64,000 bases of DNA from Duganella sp. BJB476 (GCF_003416895.1 NZ_QVIO01000012.1:46430-110429); one strand, 5' to 3'. Positions 54,401-63,254 are shown, numbered from the stretch's first letter. A program made the numbers and translations. The notes: generated by a model not told the origin, from the letters alone.

Positions 54401-55671
54401 TTCAGCATGATCGGGTGTTCGCGGATCACGTCTTCCAGGATGTCCCAGACGACCGGTTCCTGGATCTCGACCAGCTTTTTAGCGGCCTTGATCGTGGTAG
54501 CCAAGCCCATCAGTTCCAGCTTGTTGAAGATGAACGGCTTGAACAGTTCCAGAGCCATCAGCTTCGGCAGACCGCACTGGTGCAGTTTCAGCTGCGGACC
54601 CACCACGATGACCGAACGGCCCGAGTAGTCGACGCGCTTACCCAGCAAGTTCTGACGGAAGCGGCCGCCCTTACCCTTGATCATCTCAGCCAGCGATTTC
54701 AGCGGACGCTTGTTGGCGCCGGTCATCGCTTTGCCGCGACGGCCGTTGTCCAGCAGCGAATCGACTGCTTCTTGCAGCATGCGCTTTTCGTTGCGCGTGA
54801 TGATCTCTGGAGCGCGCAGCTCCATCAGGCGTTTCAGACGGTTGTTACGGTTGATGACGCGGCGATACAGATCGTTCAGATCCGAGGTCGCGAAGCGGCC
54901 ACCGTCCAGCGGTACCAGCGGACGCAGTTCCGGCGGCAGCACCGGCAGCACTTCCATGATCATCCACTCAGGCTTGATGCCCGAACGCTGGAACGCTTCC
55001 AGCACTTTCAGGCGCTTGGCGTATTTCTTGATCTTGGCTTCGGACTTCGATTCCTTCAGTTCCACGCGCAGGGTCTCGGCATCGCGGTGGATGTCGATCG
55101 AGCGCAGCAGTTCGCGGATACCTTCAGCGCCCATGAAGGCGGTGAAGTCGTCGCCGTACTCTTCGTACTTGGCGGCGTAGTCGTCTTCCGACATGATCTG
55201 GCATTTTTTCAGCGGGGTCATGCCTGGATCGGTCACCACGTATGCTTCGAAGTACAGCACGCGTTCGATGTCCCGCAGGGTCATGTCCAGCACCATACCC
55301 AGACGGGATGGCAGCGACTTCAGGAACCAGATGTGGGCGGTAGGCGAAGCCAGCTCGATGTGGCCCATGCGCTCACGGCGCACCTTGGCCAGCGTGACTT
55401 CGACGCCGCACTTTTCGCAGATCACGCCGCGGTGTTTCAGGCGCTTGTACTTACCGCACAGGCATTCGTAGTCCTTGATCGGGCCAAAGATCTTGGCGCA
55501 GAACAGACCATCGCGCTCAGGCTTGAAGGTACGATAGTTGATGGTTTCCGGCTTTTTAACTTCGCCGTAGGACCACGAACGGATTTTTTCAGGCGAAGCG
55601 AGACCGATTTTGATCGCGTCAAAAGTCTCGTTCGTCTGTACTTGCTTGAATAGATCGAGCAGTGCTTTCAT
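51439..55671 (-). CDS. rpoC: RNA polymerase beta' subunit
   Basis: A 1,410-residue RpoC of normal bacterial length. The N-terminal zinc site is CLCGKYKRLKHRGVICEKCG (about 70-89). The catalytic magnesium loop is NADFDGDQMAV (about 458-468), and the second zinc-binding cluster reads CDTRFGLCAKC. ATG 55671 has GGAGTGATAC upstream. It lies 71 bases after rpoB with a strong hairpin in the gap, and is the last gene of the operon. Codon use is less GC-extreme than in the accessory genes, as expected for a highly expressed gene. Confidence 0.99.
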   Translation of the reverse strand: MKALLDLFKQVQTNETFDAIKIGLASPEKIRSWSYGEVKKPETINYRTFKPERDGLFCAKIFGPIKDYECLCGKYKRLKHRGVICEKCGVEVTLAKVRRERMGHIELASPTAHIWFLKSLPSRLGMVLDMTLRDIERVLYFEAYVVTDPGMTPLKKCQIMSEDDYAAKYEEYGDDFTAFMGAEGIRELLRSIDIHRDAETLRVELKESKSEAKIKKYAKRLKVLEAFQRSGIKPEWMIMEVLPVLPPELRPLVPLDGGRFATSDLNDLYRRVINRNNRLKRLMELRAPEIITRNEKRMLQEAVDSLLDNGRRGKAMTGANKRPLKSLAEMIKGKGGRFRQNLLGKRVDYSGRSVIVVGPQLKLHQCGLPKLMALELFKPFIFNKLELMGLATTIKAAKKLVEIQEPVVWDILEDVIREHPIMLNRAPTLHRLGIQAFEPVLIEGKAIQLHPLVCAAFNADFDGDQMAVHVPLSIEAQMEARTLMLASNNILFPSNGEPSIVPSQDIVLGLYYATREAINAKNEGMLFQDVSEVIRAYDNKEVELTTRITVRIVENPKDPVTGEFVRTVTRYETTIGRAILSEILPKGLPFSVLNRALKKKEISKLINTSFRKCGLRATVVFADQLMQSGFRLATRAGISICVDDMLVPPQKVTLISAAESEVKQIEQQYASGLVTAGERYNKVVDIWGKTSDEVGKAMMDQLKVEDVIKRDGTKSTQESFNAIYMMADSGARGSAAQIRQLAGMRGLMAKPDGSIIETPITANFREGLNVLQYFISTHGARKGLADTALKTANSGYLTRRLVDVTQDLVVIEDDCGTTNGTLMKAMVEGGEVIEALRDRILGRVVVNDVINPETQATLYEAGTLMDEDMVEEIERLSIDEVKVRTPLTCDTRFGLCAKCYGRDLGRGMLVNAGEAVGVVAAQSIGEPGTQLTMRTFHIGGAASRAAVASSVEAKSNGTIRFTSTMRYVTNGKGAQIVISRSGEVLITDDHGRERERHKVPYGATLIVKDGLVIKAGTALATWDPLTRPIITEYAGVVRFENVEEGVTVARQVDEVTGLSTLVVIDAKRRGSLTKTLRPQVKLLNEEGHEVKIAGTEHAVAIGFQVGALIMVKDGQAVTVGEVLARIPTESQKTRDITGGLPRVAELFEARSPKDAGMLAEVTGTVAFGKETKGKQRLEITDMDGNKHEFLITKDKQVLVHDGQVVNKGEMIVDGPADPQDILRLLGIEALARYIVDEVQDVYRLQGVKINDKHIEVIVRQMLRRVQIVNAGDTNYIVGEQVERSELLDENDKVNAENKIPATYENVLLGITKASLSTDSFISAASFQETTRVLTEAAIMGKRDGLRGLKENVIVGRLIPGGTGLAFHRARKEKEAWEVEERQALLLAEKASMSSGDVEITETVTPHDGEA

Positions 55672-55705
55672 GTATCACTCCAGGTAGTGATGAATTCTTT
55701 AAACT

Positions 55706-55731
55706 GCCCCGCCGGCAACGACCGGCGGGGC
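55706..55731 (-). repeat. Hairpin in the rpoB-rpoC spacer
   Basis: A perfect 10-bp stem (GCCCCGCCGG/CCGGCGGGGC) with a 6-base loop lies in the 71-base gap. No T-tract follows on the minus strand, so it is not a terminator; it may be an RNase-processing or mRNA-stability element. Confidence 0.8.
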
Positions 55732-55742
55732 CCGTGCGAGTG

Positions 55743-58700
55743 TTAGTTGCGTTCCAGGTCGATATCGATACCCAGGGAACGGATCTCTTTCACCAGCACG
55801 TTGAACGATTCAGGCATACCGGCGTCGATCACGTGGTCACCTTTGACCAGGTTTTCGTACACTTTGGTACGGCCGTTCACGTCATCCGACTTAACGGTCA
55901 ACATCTCTTGCAGCACATACGATGCGCCGTATGCTTCCAGTGCCCACACCTCCATCTCACCGAAGCGCTGGCCGCCGAACTGGGCTTTACCGCCCAGTGG
56001 CTGCTGCGTAACCAGCGAGTACGGACCGGTCGAACGCGCGTGCATCTTGTCGTCGACCAAGTGGTGCAGCTTCAGCATGTGCATCACGCCAACGGTGACC
56101 TTGCGCTCGAACGCTTCGCCGGTGCGGCCGTCGTACATCGTGACCTGATTCTTCGACGGCGTCATGCCCAGCTTGTGAGCGATGTCGTCCGGGTAAGCCA
56201 GGTCCAGCATGCGGCGGATTTCCGATTCGTGCGCGCCGTCGAACACCGGAGTAGCGAACGGAACACCCTTCTTCAGGTTGTTCGCCAGCTTCATGATCTC
56301 TTCGTCGTCGAACTGGTCCAGGTCTTCCGGACGGCCGTTTTCGTTGTAGATCACGGTCAGATACTTGCGCATCTCTTCGGCTTTGGTGTGCACGGCCAGC
56401 ATTTCGCCGATACGGATACCCAGGCCCTTGGCTGCCCAACCCAGGTGGGTCTCAAGAATCTGACCCACGTTCATACGGGAAGGAACACCCAGCGGGTTCA
56501 GCACCACGTCGGCCGGCGTACCGTCGGCCATGTATGGCATGTCTTCCACCGGCACGATACGGGAAACCACACCCTTGTTACCGTGGCGACCCGCCATCTT
56601 GTCGCCCGACTGCAGGCGGCGTTTAACGGCCAGATACACTTTGACCATCTTCTGCACGCCAGGTTGCAGTTCATCGCCCTGGGTCAGCTTCTTGCGCTTC
56701 TCTTCGAAGGCCAGATCGAACTGGTGGCGCTTCTCGTTGATCGATTCCTTGATCGCTTCCAGCGCGGTAGCCGATGCGTCTTCCGATGGACGGATGTCGA
56801 ACCAGTGGTACTTGTCCAGATCCGCCAGGTATTCCTTGGTGATCTTGGCGCCTTTGGCCAGCTTCTTCGGACCGCCGTTGACGACTTGGCCGATCAGCAT
56901 TTTTTCCAGACGCTGGAAGGCATCGCCTTCAACGATACGCATCTGGTCGTTCAGGTCCAGGCGGAAACGCTTCAGTTCATCGTCGATGATCTGTTGCGCG
57001 CGCTTGTCGCGAACGATGCCTTCACGGGTGAAGACCTGGACGTCGATCACGGTGCCGATCATGCCCGATGGCACGCGCAGCGAGGTGTCTTTGACGTCCG
57101 ATGCTTTTTCGCCGAAGATCGCGCGCAGCAGCTTCTCTTCCGGAGTCAGCTGGGTTTCGCCTTTAGGCGTTACCTTGCCGACCAGGGTGTCGCCTGCTTG
57201 CACTTCCGCGCCGATGTAGACGATACCGGACTCATCCAGACGAGCCAGCTGGTTCTCAGCCAGGTTCGAGATGTCGCGGGTGATTTCTTCCGCGCCCAGC
57301 TTGGTATCGCGTGCAACGACGGACAGCTCTTCGATGTGAATCGAGGTGTAGCGGTCGTCTTTGACGACGTTTTCCGAGATCAGGATCGAATCTTCGAAGT
57401 TCAGACCATTCCATGGCATGAAGGCCACGGTCATGTTCTGGCCCAGAGCCAATTCACCCAGGTCGGTCGATGCGCCGTCGGCGATCACGTCGCGCTTGGC
57501 CACACGGTCGCCTACCTTGACGATAGGACGCTGGTTGATGTTGGTGTTCTGGTTCGAACGGGTGTACTTGATCAGGTTGTAGATGTCGACACCGACTTCG
57601 CCGGCGGTTGCTTCGTCATCGTTCACGCGAATCACGACACGGCCCGCATCGATGTAGTCGACGATACCGCCGCGCAGAGCTTGCACGGTAGTACCCGAGT
57701 CGACTGCCACGGTGCGTTCGATACCGGTACCGACCAGTGCTTTTTCTGGGCGCAGGCAAGGAACTGCCTGACGCTGCATGTTGGCACCCATCAATGCGCG
57801 GTTCGCATCATCGTGTTCGAGGAACGGAATCAGCGACGCTGCGACGGAAACGATCTGGCCCGGCGCCACGTCCATGTACTGGATGCGCTCTGGGGATACC
57901 AGGATGGTTTCGCCGGCTTCACGGGCCGAGACCAGCTCGTCGCTCAGCATGCCGCTCTTGTCGATGGTCGCATTCGCCTGGGCGATGATGTAGCGGCCTT
58001 CTTCGATGGCGGACAGGTAGTCGATCTGGTCGGTGATCTTGGAGCCCTCTACCTTGCGGTATGGGGTTTCCAGGAAGCCGTATTCATTCAGGCGGGCGTA
58101 CAGCGCCAGCGAGTTGATCAGACCGATGTTCGGGCCCTCAGGCGTTTCGATCGGGCACACGCGGCCGTAGTGGGTCGGGTGTACGTCGCGGACTTCGAAG
58201 CCTGCGCGTTCGCGGGTCAGACCGCCAGGTCCCAGAGCGGAGACACGACGTTTGTGCGTGATTTCCGACAGCGGGTTGGTCTGGTCCATAAACTGCGACA
58301 GCTGGGACGAACCGAAGAACTCGCGGATTGCTGCCGAGATCGGCTTCGAGTTGATCAGGTCGTGCGGCATCAGGTTGTCCGCTTCGGCTTGGCCGAGGCG
58401 TTCCTTGACGGCGCGCTCAACGCGCACCAGGCCGGCGCGGAACTGGTTCTCGGCCAGTTCGCCGACGCAGCGTACGCGACGGTTACCCAGGTGATCGATA
58501 TCGTCGACTTCGCCGCGGCCATTGCGCAGTTCCACCAGGATCTTGATCACGGCCAGCACGTCTTCGTTCGACAGCGTCATGGCGCCGGTCAGTTCATCGC
58601 GGCCGATGCGGCGGTTGAACTTCATGCGGCCCACGGCGGACAGGTCGTAACGGTCGGCGCTGTAGAACAGGCCGTTGAACAGCGCTTCCACCGAGTCTTC

Positions 58701-59849
58701 GGTTGGCGGTTCGCCAGGACGCATCATGCGGTAGATCGCGACACGGGCGGCCATCTGGTCGGCGGTGTCGTCGATGCGCAGGGTTTGCGAAATGTACGCG
58801 CCCTGATCCAGGTCGTTGGTGTACAAGGTCTGGATTTCGGAGATGTTGGCTTCGCGCAGGCGGCCCAACACGTCTTCGGTCAGCTCATCGTTGGCGGACG
58901 CGACGACTTCGCCGGTCTCAGGATCGACGATGTTCTTGGCCAGCACGCGGCCCAGCAGGTAGTCTTCCGGTACCGAGATGTGCTTGATGCCGTTCGATTC
59001 GATATCGCGCACATGCTTGGCGTTGATACGCTTGTCCTTCAGGACCAGCGTCTTGCCTTCCTTGTTGACGATGTCGAAACGCGCGACTTCGCCACGCAGG
59101 CGTTCGGCGACGAATTCCATTTCCGCGCCTTCGGAGCGCAGGTTGAAATTGTCGAACACGAAGAAGTTCGCCAGGATCTGCTCGTGCGACATGCCGATAG
59201 CTTTCAGCAGGATCGTCACTGGCATCTTGCGGCGGCGGTCGACGCGGAAGAACAGGATGTCTTTCGGGTCGAACTCGAAGTCCAGCCACGAACCGCGGTA
59301 AGGAATGATACGCGCGGAGAACAGCAGTTTGCCGGACGAGTGGGTCTTGCCGCGGTCGTGCTCGAAGAACACGCCAGGGGAGCGATGCAGCTGCGAAACG
59401 ATAACGCGCTCGGTACCATTGATGACGAACGAACCGGTGGTGGTCATCAGGGGCAGTTCGCCCATGTAGACTTCCTGTTCCTTCATCTCTTTGACGACCG
59501 GCTTGGTCGGCGATTCCTTGTCCAGGATCACCAGACGCACCTTGGCGCGCAGCGGCGACGCGAAGGTCAGTCCGCGCAGTTGGCATTCCTTGACGTCAAA
59601 GGCGGGGTCGCCCAGGACATACGACAGGAATTCGAGACGCGCAAAGCCATTGTGCGAAACGATAGGGAATATCGAGGTAAAGGCCGACTGCAGGCCGTCG
59701 TTCTTGCGCGTCGACGGTGCTACGTCTTCTTGCAAGAAACTATGGTAGGACTCGAGCTGGGTAGCCAGCAGGAACGGAACGTGGTGAACGTTGGCGCGCT
59801 TCGCGAATGATTTGCGAATGCGTTTCTTCTCAGTAAATGAGTAGTGCAT
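55743..59849 (-). CDS. rpoB: RNA polymerase beta subunit
   Basis: A 1,368-residue RpoB. Start ATG 59849 (MHYSFTEKKRIRKSF) matches the family N-terminus; the upstream frame is read-through. The rifampicin region reads SSQLSQFMDQTNPLSEITHK, followed by RRVSALGPGG. The residues equivalent to E. coli Asp516, His526 and Ser531 are wild type, with a natural Thr at the position of Asn518. The active-site stretch DKMAGRHGNKGVVS near the C-terminus is intact. It is followed by rpoC and preceded by a 265-base spacer with a long hairpin after rplL. Confidence 0.99.
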   Translation of the reverse strand: MHYSFTEKKRIRKSFAKRANVHHVPFLLATQLESYHSFLQEDVAPSTRKNDGLQSAFTSIFPIVSHNGFARLEFLSYVLGDPAFDVKECQLRGLTFASPLRAKVRLVILDKESPTKPVVKEMKEQEVYMGELPLMTTTGSFVINGTERVIVSQLHRSPGVFFEHDRGKTHSSGKLLFSARIIPYRGSWLDFEFDPKDILFFRVDRRRKMPVTILLKAIGMSHEQILANFFVFDNFNLRSEGAEMEFVAERLRGEVARFDIVNKEGKTLVLKDKRINAKHVRDIESNGIKHISVPEDYLLGRVLAKNIVDPETGEVVASANDELTEDVLGRLREANISEIQTLYTNDLDQGAYISQTLRIDDTADQMAARVAIYRMMRPGEPPTEDSVEALFNGLFYSADRYDLSAVGRMKFNRRIGRDELTGAMTLSNEDVLAVIKILVELRNGRGEVDDIDHLGNRRVRCVGELAENQFRAGLVRVERAVKERLGQAEADNLMPHDLINSKPISAAIREFFGSSQLSQFMDQTNPLSEITHKRRVSALGPGGLTRERAGFEVRDVHPTHYGRVCPIETPEGPNIGLINSLALYARLNEYGFLETPYRKVEGSKITDQIDYLSAIEEGRYIIAQANATIDKSGMLSDELVSAREAGETILVSPERIQYMDVAPGQIVSVAASLIPFLEHDDANRALMGANMQRQAVPCLRPEKALVGTGIERTVAVDSGTTVQALRGGIVDYIDAGRVVIRVNDDEATAGEVGVDIYNLIKYTRSNQNTNINQRPIVKVGDRVAKRDVIADGASTDLGELALGQNMTVAFMPWNGLNFEDSILISENVVKDDRYTSIHIEELSVVARDTKLGAEEITRDISNLAENQLARLDESGIVYIGAEVQAGDTLVGKVTPKGETQLTPEEKLLRAIFGEKASDVKDTSLRVPSGMIGTVIDVQVFTREGIVRDKRAQQIIDDELKRFRLDLNDQMRIVEGDAFQRLEKMLIGQVVNGGPKKLAKGAKITKEYLADLDKYHWFDIRPSEDASATALEAIKESINEKRHQFDLAFEEKRKKLTQGDELQPGVQKMVKVYLAVKRRLQSGDKMAGRHGNKGVVSRIVPVEDMPYMADGTPADVVLNPLGVPSRMNVGQILETHLGWAAKGLGIRIGEMLAVHTKAEEMRKYLTVIYNENGRPEDLDQFDDEEIMKLANNLKKGVPFATPVFDGAHESEIRRMLDLAYPDDIAHKLGMTPSKNQVTMYDGRTGEAFERKVTVGVMHMLKLHHLVDDKMHARSTGPYSLVTQQPLGGKAQFGGQRFGEMEVWALEAYGASYVLQEMLTVKSDDVNGRTKVYENLVKGDHVIDAGMPESFNVLVKEIRSLGIDIDLERN

Positions 59850-60032
59850 GGACACTCCGTGAGTGACAGAAAGGATAAAAAATTCAGGTTTTGCCAGTGC
59901 AATGTGAGCCACTTCAGCAACAAGATCGGCTGCATGTCACACAGACGAAACCTGAAACTTCTACCATTTCCAGCTGATTCGATAAAACTGCGGCGTCGGA
60001 CAAACGCTACAAATACGACGAGGACGACAAAG

Positions 60033-60084
60033 GAGCCAAAGCCGGATTTCCCCCTTTAACAAGGGAAATCCGCAGCTTTGGCTC
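60033..60084 (-). promoter_or_regulatory. Long hairpin in the rplL-rpoB spacer
   Basis: About 20 bases on each side pair with one small internal mismatch (GAGCCAAAGC with GCTTTGGCTC, then CGGATTTCCC with GGGAAATCCG), around a 10-base loop. In E. coli the rplL-rpoB spacer holds a partial attenuator and an RNase III cleavage site that set the ratio of ribosomal protein to polymerase mRNA; position and size here suggest the same role (inference). Confidence 0.75.
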
Positions 60085-60114
60085 GTGGCGCTAACTAGCC
60101 GCCGTACAACTTGA

Positions 60115-60486
60115 TTACTTCAGGTCGGCCTTGGCGCCAGCTTCTTCCAGCTTCTTCTTAGCGGCTTCAGCGTCAGCTTTCGACAGGGCTTCTTTAACGG
60201 TCTTAGGAGCGCCATCAACCACGTCTTTGGCTTCTTTCAGGCCCAGACCGGTGATTTCGCGAACTGCTTTAATTACGCCAACTTTGTTCGCGCCGACTTC
60301 GGTCAGAACAACGTTGAATTCGGTTTGCTCTTCAGCAACCGCAGCAGCAGCGCCGCCAGCTGCTGGAGCAGCCATTGCAGCGGCCGAAACGCCGAATTTT
60401 TCTTCGAATGCTTTAACCAGGTCGTTCAGGTCCATTACGGACATTTCGCTAACTGCGTTCAGGATGTCGTCTTTGCTAATTGCCAT
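60115..60486 (-). CDS. rplL: 50S ribosomal protein L7/L12
   Basis: A 123-residue protein of the ribosomal stalk that recruits translation factors. ATG 60486 (MAISKDDILNAV) has GGAG upstream. The N-terminal dimer helices, the Ala-rich hinge (about 35-53) and the C-terminal domain (EFNVVLTEVGANKVGVIKAV, then TGLGLKEAKDVVD) are all present. It follows rplJ by 92 bases. Confidence 0.99.
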   Translation of the reverse strand: MAISKDDILNAVSEMSVMDLNDLVKAFEEKFGVSAAAMAAPAAGGAAAAVAEEQTEFNVVLTEVGANKVGVIKAVREITGLGLKEAKDVVDGAPKTVKEALSKADAEAAKKKLEEAGAKADLK

Positions 60487-60549
60487 TTGAAACTCCAATA
60501 ATTTTTTGATTCGTTAATACATCAGATTGGTACTTGAGAAAAGATCCGC

Positions 60550-60565
60550 CCGGCCCTCAGGCCGG
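60550..60565 (-). terminator. Hairpin in the rplJ-rplL spacer
   Basis: CCGGCC-TGAG-GGCCGG on the minus strand is followed after GCGGATC by TTTT. It is a short attenuator-like hairpin that may change the rplJ to rplL ratio, or simply a processing site. Confidence 0.4.
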
Positions 60566-60578
60566 AACGCAGCAGCTA

Positions 60579-61118
60579 TTAGGCTGCTGCTGGGGCTTCT
60601 TCTGCGGCCACTTCGGCAACAGCTGGAGCACCTTCGGATTTTTTCGCTGCCAGAGCAGCCAGACCACGTGCAAAGCCCGACACCGGAGCCAGCATAACGC
60701 CCAACAACTGCGAGATGAGAACTTCACGGCTAGGAATGCTCGCCAACGCTGCAACAGCTGCTTTATCCAGCTGCTTGCCTGCGTAGTTACCTGCAGTGAT
60801 GACCAGTTTGTCGTTGGTTTTAGCGAAGTCAGCGATGACTTTAGCTGCTGCAACGGCATCGTCCGAGATCGAGTAGATCAACGGACCGGTCATGCTGTCT
60901 GCCAGGCTGGCGAACTGCGTGCCTTCGACGGAGCGACGAGCGAGGGTGTTTTTCAACACTCGCAGGTACACGCCTTGAGCGCGCGCTTTGGCACGAAGTT
61001 GCGTCAAGTGAGCAACCTGGATGCCACGATATTCGGCCACGACGATAGTTTGCGCAGTTGCTACTTTTGCGGAAACTTCGGCGACGACGGCCTTTTTGTC
61101 ATTCAGATTGAGACCCAC
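60579..61118 (-). CDS. rplJ: 50S ribosomal protein L10
   Basis: A 179-residue protein that anchors L7/L12 to the ribosome. Start GTG 61118 (GLNLNDKKAVVAEV) is chosen because AGGAGG lies six bases upstream and the sequence then aligns with E. coli L10 (MALNLQDK...); a TTG two codons earlier is rejected. L10 in complex with L7/L12 represses its own mRNA in E. coli. Confidence 0.97.
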   Translation of the reverse strand: MGLNLNDKKAVVAEVSAKVATAQTIVVAEYRGIQVAHLTQLRAKARAQGVYLRVLKNTLARRSVEGTQFASLADSMTGPLIYSISDDAVAAAKVIADFAKTNDKLVITAGNYAGKQLDKAAVAALASIPSREVLISQLLGVMLAPVSGFARGLAALAAKKSEGAPAVAEVAAEEAPAAA

Positions 61119-61373
61119 GGTCAACCTCCTTAAATGATGACGGGCAAACTGCCTGCCATCGGTTCGAACAACGGCGTCCGAGGTTTAGGAGTCCAATGGA
61201 CTACGAAACTTGATCGGGTACACCATCTGCGTTGGGTGAAAAATTCAATTAACCAGTTGCCTGCCTGATGCATCCGGCCCAACGGTCTTTGATTGCCTGG
61301 CCGTTCCCGAAGAAACGACCAGCCCAAAGAACTGCCCTGCGCTTTTCAGCGCGGGGACTTAAACTTTTAAAAC
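61119..61373 (-). promoter_or_regulatory. rplJ leader (probable L10 autoregulatory region)
   Basis: The 255-base gap between rplA and rplJ has no gene. It can fold into several hairpins, such as GCGCTGAAAAGCGC near 61345. In E. coli and many bacteria this leader binds L10/L7-L12 and controls rplJL translation. The position supports the same role; I did not match the conserved binding fold base by base. Confidence 0.55.
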
Positions 61374-62069
61374 TTAGGCAGCCAGGGTAGCCTGGTCAAC
61401 ACGGACGCCAGCGCCCATGGTCGACGACAGCGATACCTTGCGCAGGTATACACCCTTGCTGGTAGCTGGCTTAGCTTTGTTCAGTGCGTCGATCAGGGCA
61501 ACCAGGTTGCTCTTCAGATCTGCATCAGCGAACGATTTGCGGCCGATGGTCGCGTGGATGATACCGGCTTTGTCGGTACGGTACTGAACTTGACCGGCTT
61601 TCGCGTTTTTCACGGCGGTAGCGACGTCAGGGGTTACGGTGCCGACTTTCGGGTTAGGCATCAGGCCACGTGGGCCCAGGATCTGACCCAGGGTACCAAC
61701 GATACGCATGGTGTCTGGCGAAGCGATGACGATATCGAAAGGCATGTCGCCGGCTTTGACGCGCTCGGCCAGGTCTTCCATACCAACGACGTCAGCGCCG
61801 GCGGCTTTAGCCTGCTCAGCTTTTTCGCCCGAAGCGAACACAGCAACGCGAACGGTCTTGCCGGTGCCAGCTGGCAGCACGACGGAACCGCGAACGACCT
61901 GATCCGACTTCTTAGGATCCACGCCCAGTTGTACCGACACGTCGATCGATTCATTGAACTTGGCGGTAGCCAGTTCTTTGATCAGAGCGACTGCGTTGTC
62001 GAATGCGTAGGACTTGGTGCTATCAACTTTGGCTTTGATAGCTTTAGCGCGTTTGGACAGTTTTGCCAT
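61374..62069 (-). CDS. rplA: 50S ribosomal protein L1
   Basis: A 231-residue L1, standard length. Family stretches include FNESIDVSVQLGVDPKKSDQ near residue 38 and LMPNPKVGTVTPDV near 130. L1 binds 23S rRNA at the E-site stalk and represses the rplKA mRNA. ATG 62069 follows the rplK stop by two bases, so translation is coupled. Confidence 0.99.
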   Translation of the reverse strand: MAKLSKRAKAIKAKVDSTKSYAFDNAVALIKELATAKFNESIDVSVQLGVDPKKSDQVVRGSVVLPAGTGKTVRVAVFASGEKAEQAKAAGADVVGMEDLAERVKAGDMPFDIVIASPDTMRIVGTLGQILGPRGLMPNPKVGTVTPDVATAVKNAKAGQVQYRTDKAGIIHATIGRKSFADADLKSNLVALIDALNKAKPATSKGVYLRKVSLSSTMGAGVRVDQATLAA

Positions 62070-62071
62070 GA

Positions 62072-62503
62072 TTACAGACCTTCCACCGTGATGCCCATCG
62101 AACGTGCGGAACCAGCGATGGTGCGTACAGCAGCATCCAGGTCGGCAGCGGTCAGATCAGGGGTTTTCAATTTAGCGATTTCTTCAGCTTGAGCGCGGGT
62201 CAGCTTACCGACTTTGTCGGTATGTGGCTTCGGCGAACCTTTGACAACGCCCGAGTGCTTCTTGATCAGGAAGGTTGCTGGAGGCGTCTTCATCACGAAG
62301 GTGAAGGACTTGTCAGCGAACGCGGTGATCACGACTGGGATAGGCATGCCTGGTTCCATACCTTGGGTCTGCGCGTTGAACGCTTTGCAGAATTCCATGA
62401 TGTTCAGACCGCGTTGACCCAGAGCTGGACCGATCGGTGGGGATGGGTTTGCTTTACCAGCTGGTACTTGCAGCTTGATAAAACCAATGATTTTCTTTGC
62501 CAT
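62072..62503 (-). CDS. rplK: 50S ribosomal protein L11
   Basis: A 143-residue L11 with the N-terminal signature KLQVPAGKANPSPPIGPALG and the C-terminal rRNA-binding domain (KTPPATFLIKKHSG). It forms the GTPase-associated centre with 23S rRNA and is needed for RelA activation. ATG 62503 has AGGAGCCATC upstream. Confidence 0.99.
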   Translation of the reverse strand: MAKKIIGFIKLQVPAGKANPSPPIGPALGQRGLNIMEFCKAFNAQTQGMEPGMPIPVVITAFADKSFTFVMKTPPATFLIKKHSGVVKGSPKPHTDKVGKLTRAQAEEIAKLKTPDLTAADLDAAVRTIAGSARSMGITVEGL

Positions 62504-62624
62504 GATGGCTCCTATCTTGGATATGAGTAGTAGCGCCCCACCATGCGCATTTGCAGGGCGGGGCTCCTCTTTGCCAGATTTGTCGGGTTTTTACACCGTC
62601 GCCCGTTCTGGCGAACGGTGCTGC

Positions 62625-63254
62625 TTATACTTTTTCGACCTGGCCGAACTCAAGTTCCACCGGAGTAGCGCGGCCGAAGATGGTGACCGACACGCGTACT
62701 TTGGATTTCTCGTAATTGACTTCTTCGACATTGCCGTTGAAATCGGTGAACGGGCCATCCTTGATGCGGACTTGCTCGCCCACTTCGTACAGCACTTTCG
62801 GCCGTGGCTTCTCGACACCCTCTTGCATCTGCTGCATGATCTTGTCGATCTCGCGCGCTGGAATCGGGGTCGGCTTGTTCGATTTGCCGCCGATGAAGCC
62901 GGTCACCTTGTTGGTGTTTTTCACCAGGTGCCAGGTTTCGTCGGTCATTTCCATCTCAACCAGGACGTAGCCTGGGAAGAAACGACGCTCGGTGACGGAC
63001 TTTTGACCGTTCTTGACTTCGACAACTTCTTCGGTCGGCACCAGGATCTGGCCGAACTGGTCCTGCATGCCGGCGCGTTCGACGCGTTCCGTCAGTGCAC
63101 GCTGGACGCTTTTTTCCATGCCGGAATATGCGTGCACAACGTACCAGCGCTTGTTGCTGACTGGGACGCTGATAGGCGCTGCGCCAGCATCTTGCGGCTG
63201 GGCATCACCCGGCACGGGGACGCCCGCCGCTTCATCTTGCACATTTTCGCTCAT
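62625..63254 (-). CDS. nusG: Transcription elongation/antitermination factor NusG
   Basis: A 209-residue NusG with the NGN domain (KRWYVVHAYSGMEKSV, then RRFFPGYVLVEM) and a C-terminal KOW domain (VRIKDGPFTDFNGNVEEV). It binds polymerase and couples it to Rho or ribosomes. It has about 28 extra Pro/Ala/acid-rich residues at the N-terminus compared with E. coli NusG. ATG 63254 overlaps the secE stop as TAATG, so translation is coupled and the long N-terminus is likely real. Confidence 0.98.
   Translation of the reverse strand: MSENVQDEAAGVPVPGDAQPQDAGAAPISVPVSNKRWYVVHAYSGMEKSVQRALTERVERAGMQDQFGQILVPTEEVVEVKNGQKSVTERRFFPGYVLVEMEMTDETWHLVKNTNKVTGFIGGKSNKPTPIPAREIDKIMQQMQEGVEKPRPKVLYEVGEQVRIKDGPFTDFNGNVEEVNYEKSKVRVSVTIFGRATPVELEFGQVEKV

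Noticed and set aside
51406..59810. Plus-strand open frames of about 1,415 and 1,382 codons opposite rpoC and rpoB
   Set aside because: Antisense shadows of two essential genes; composition (His, Phe, Gln-rich) has no protein-family sense.
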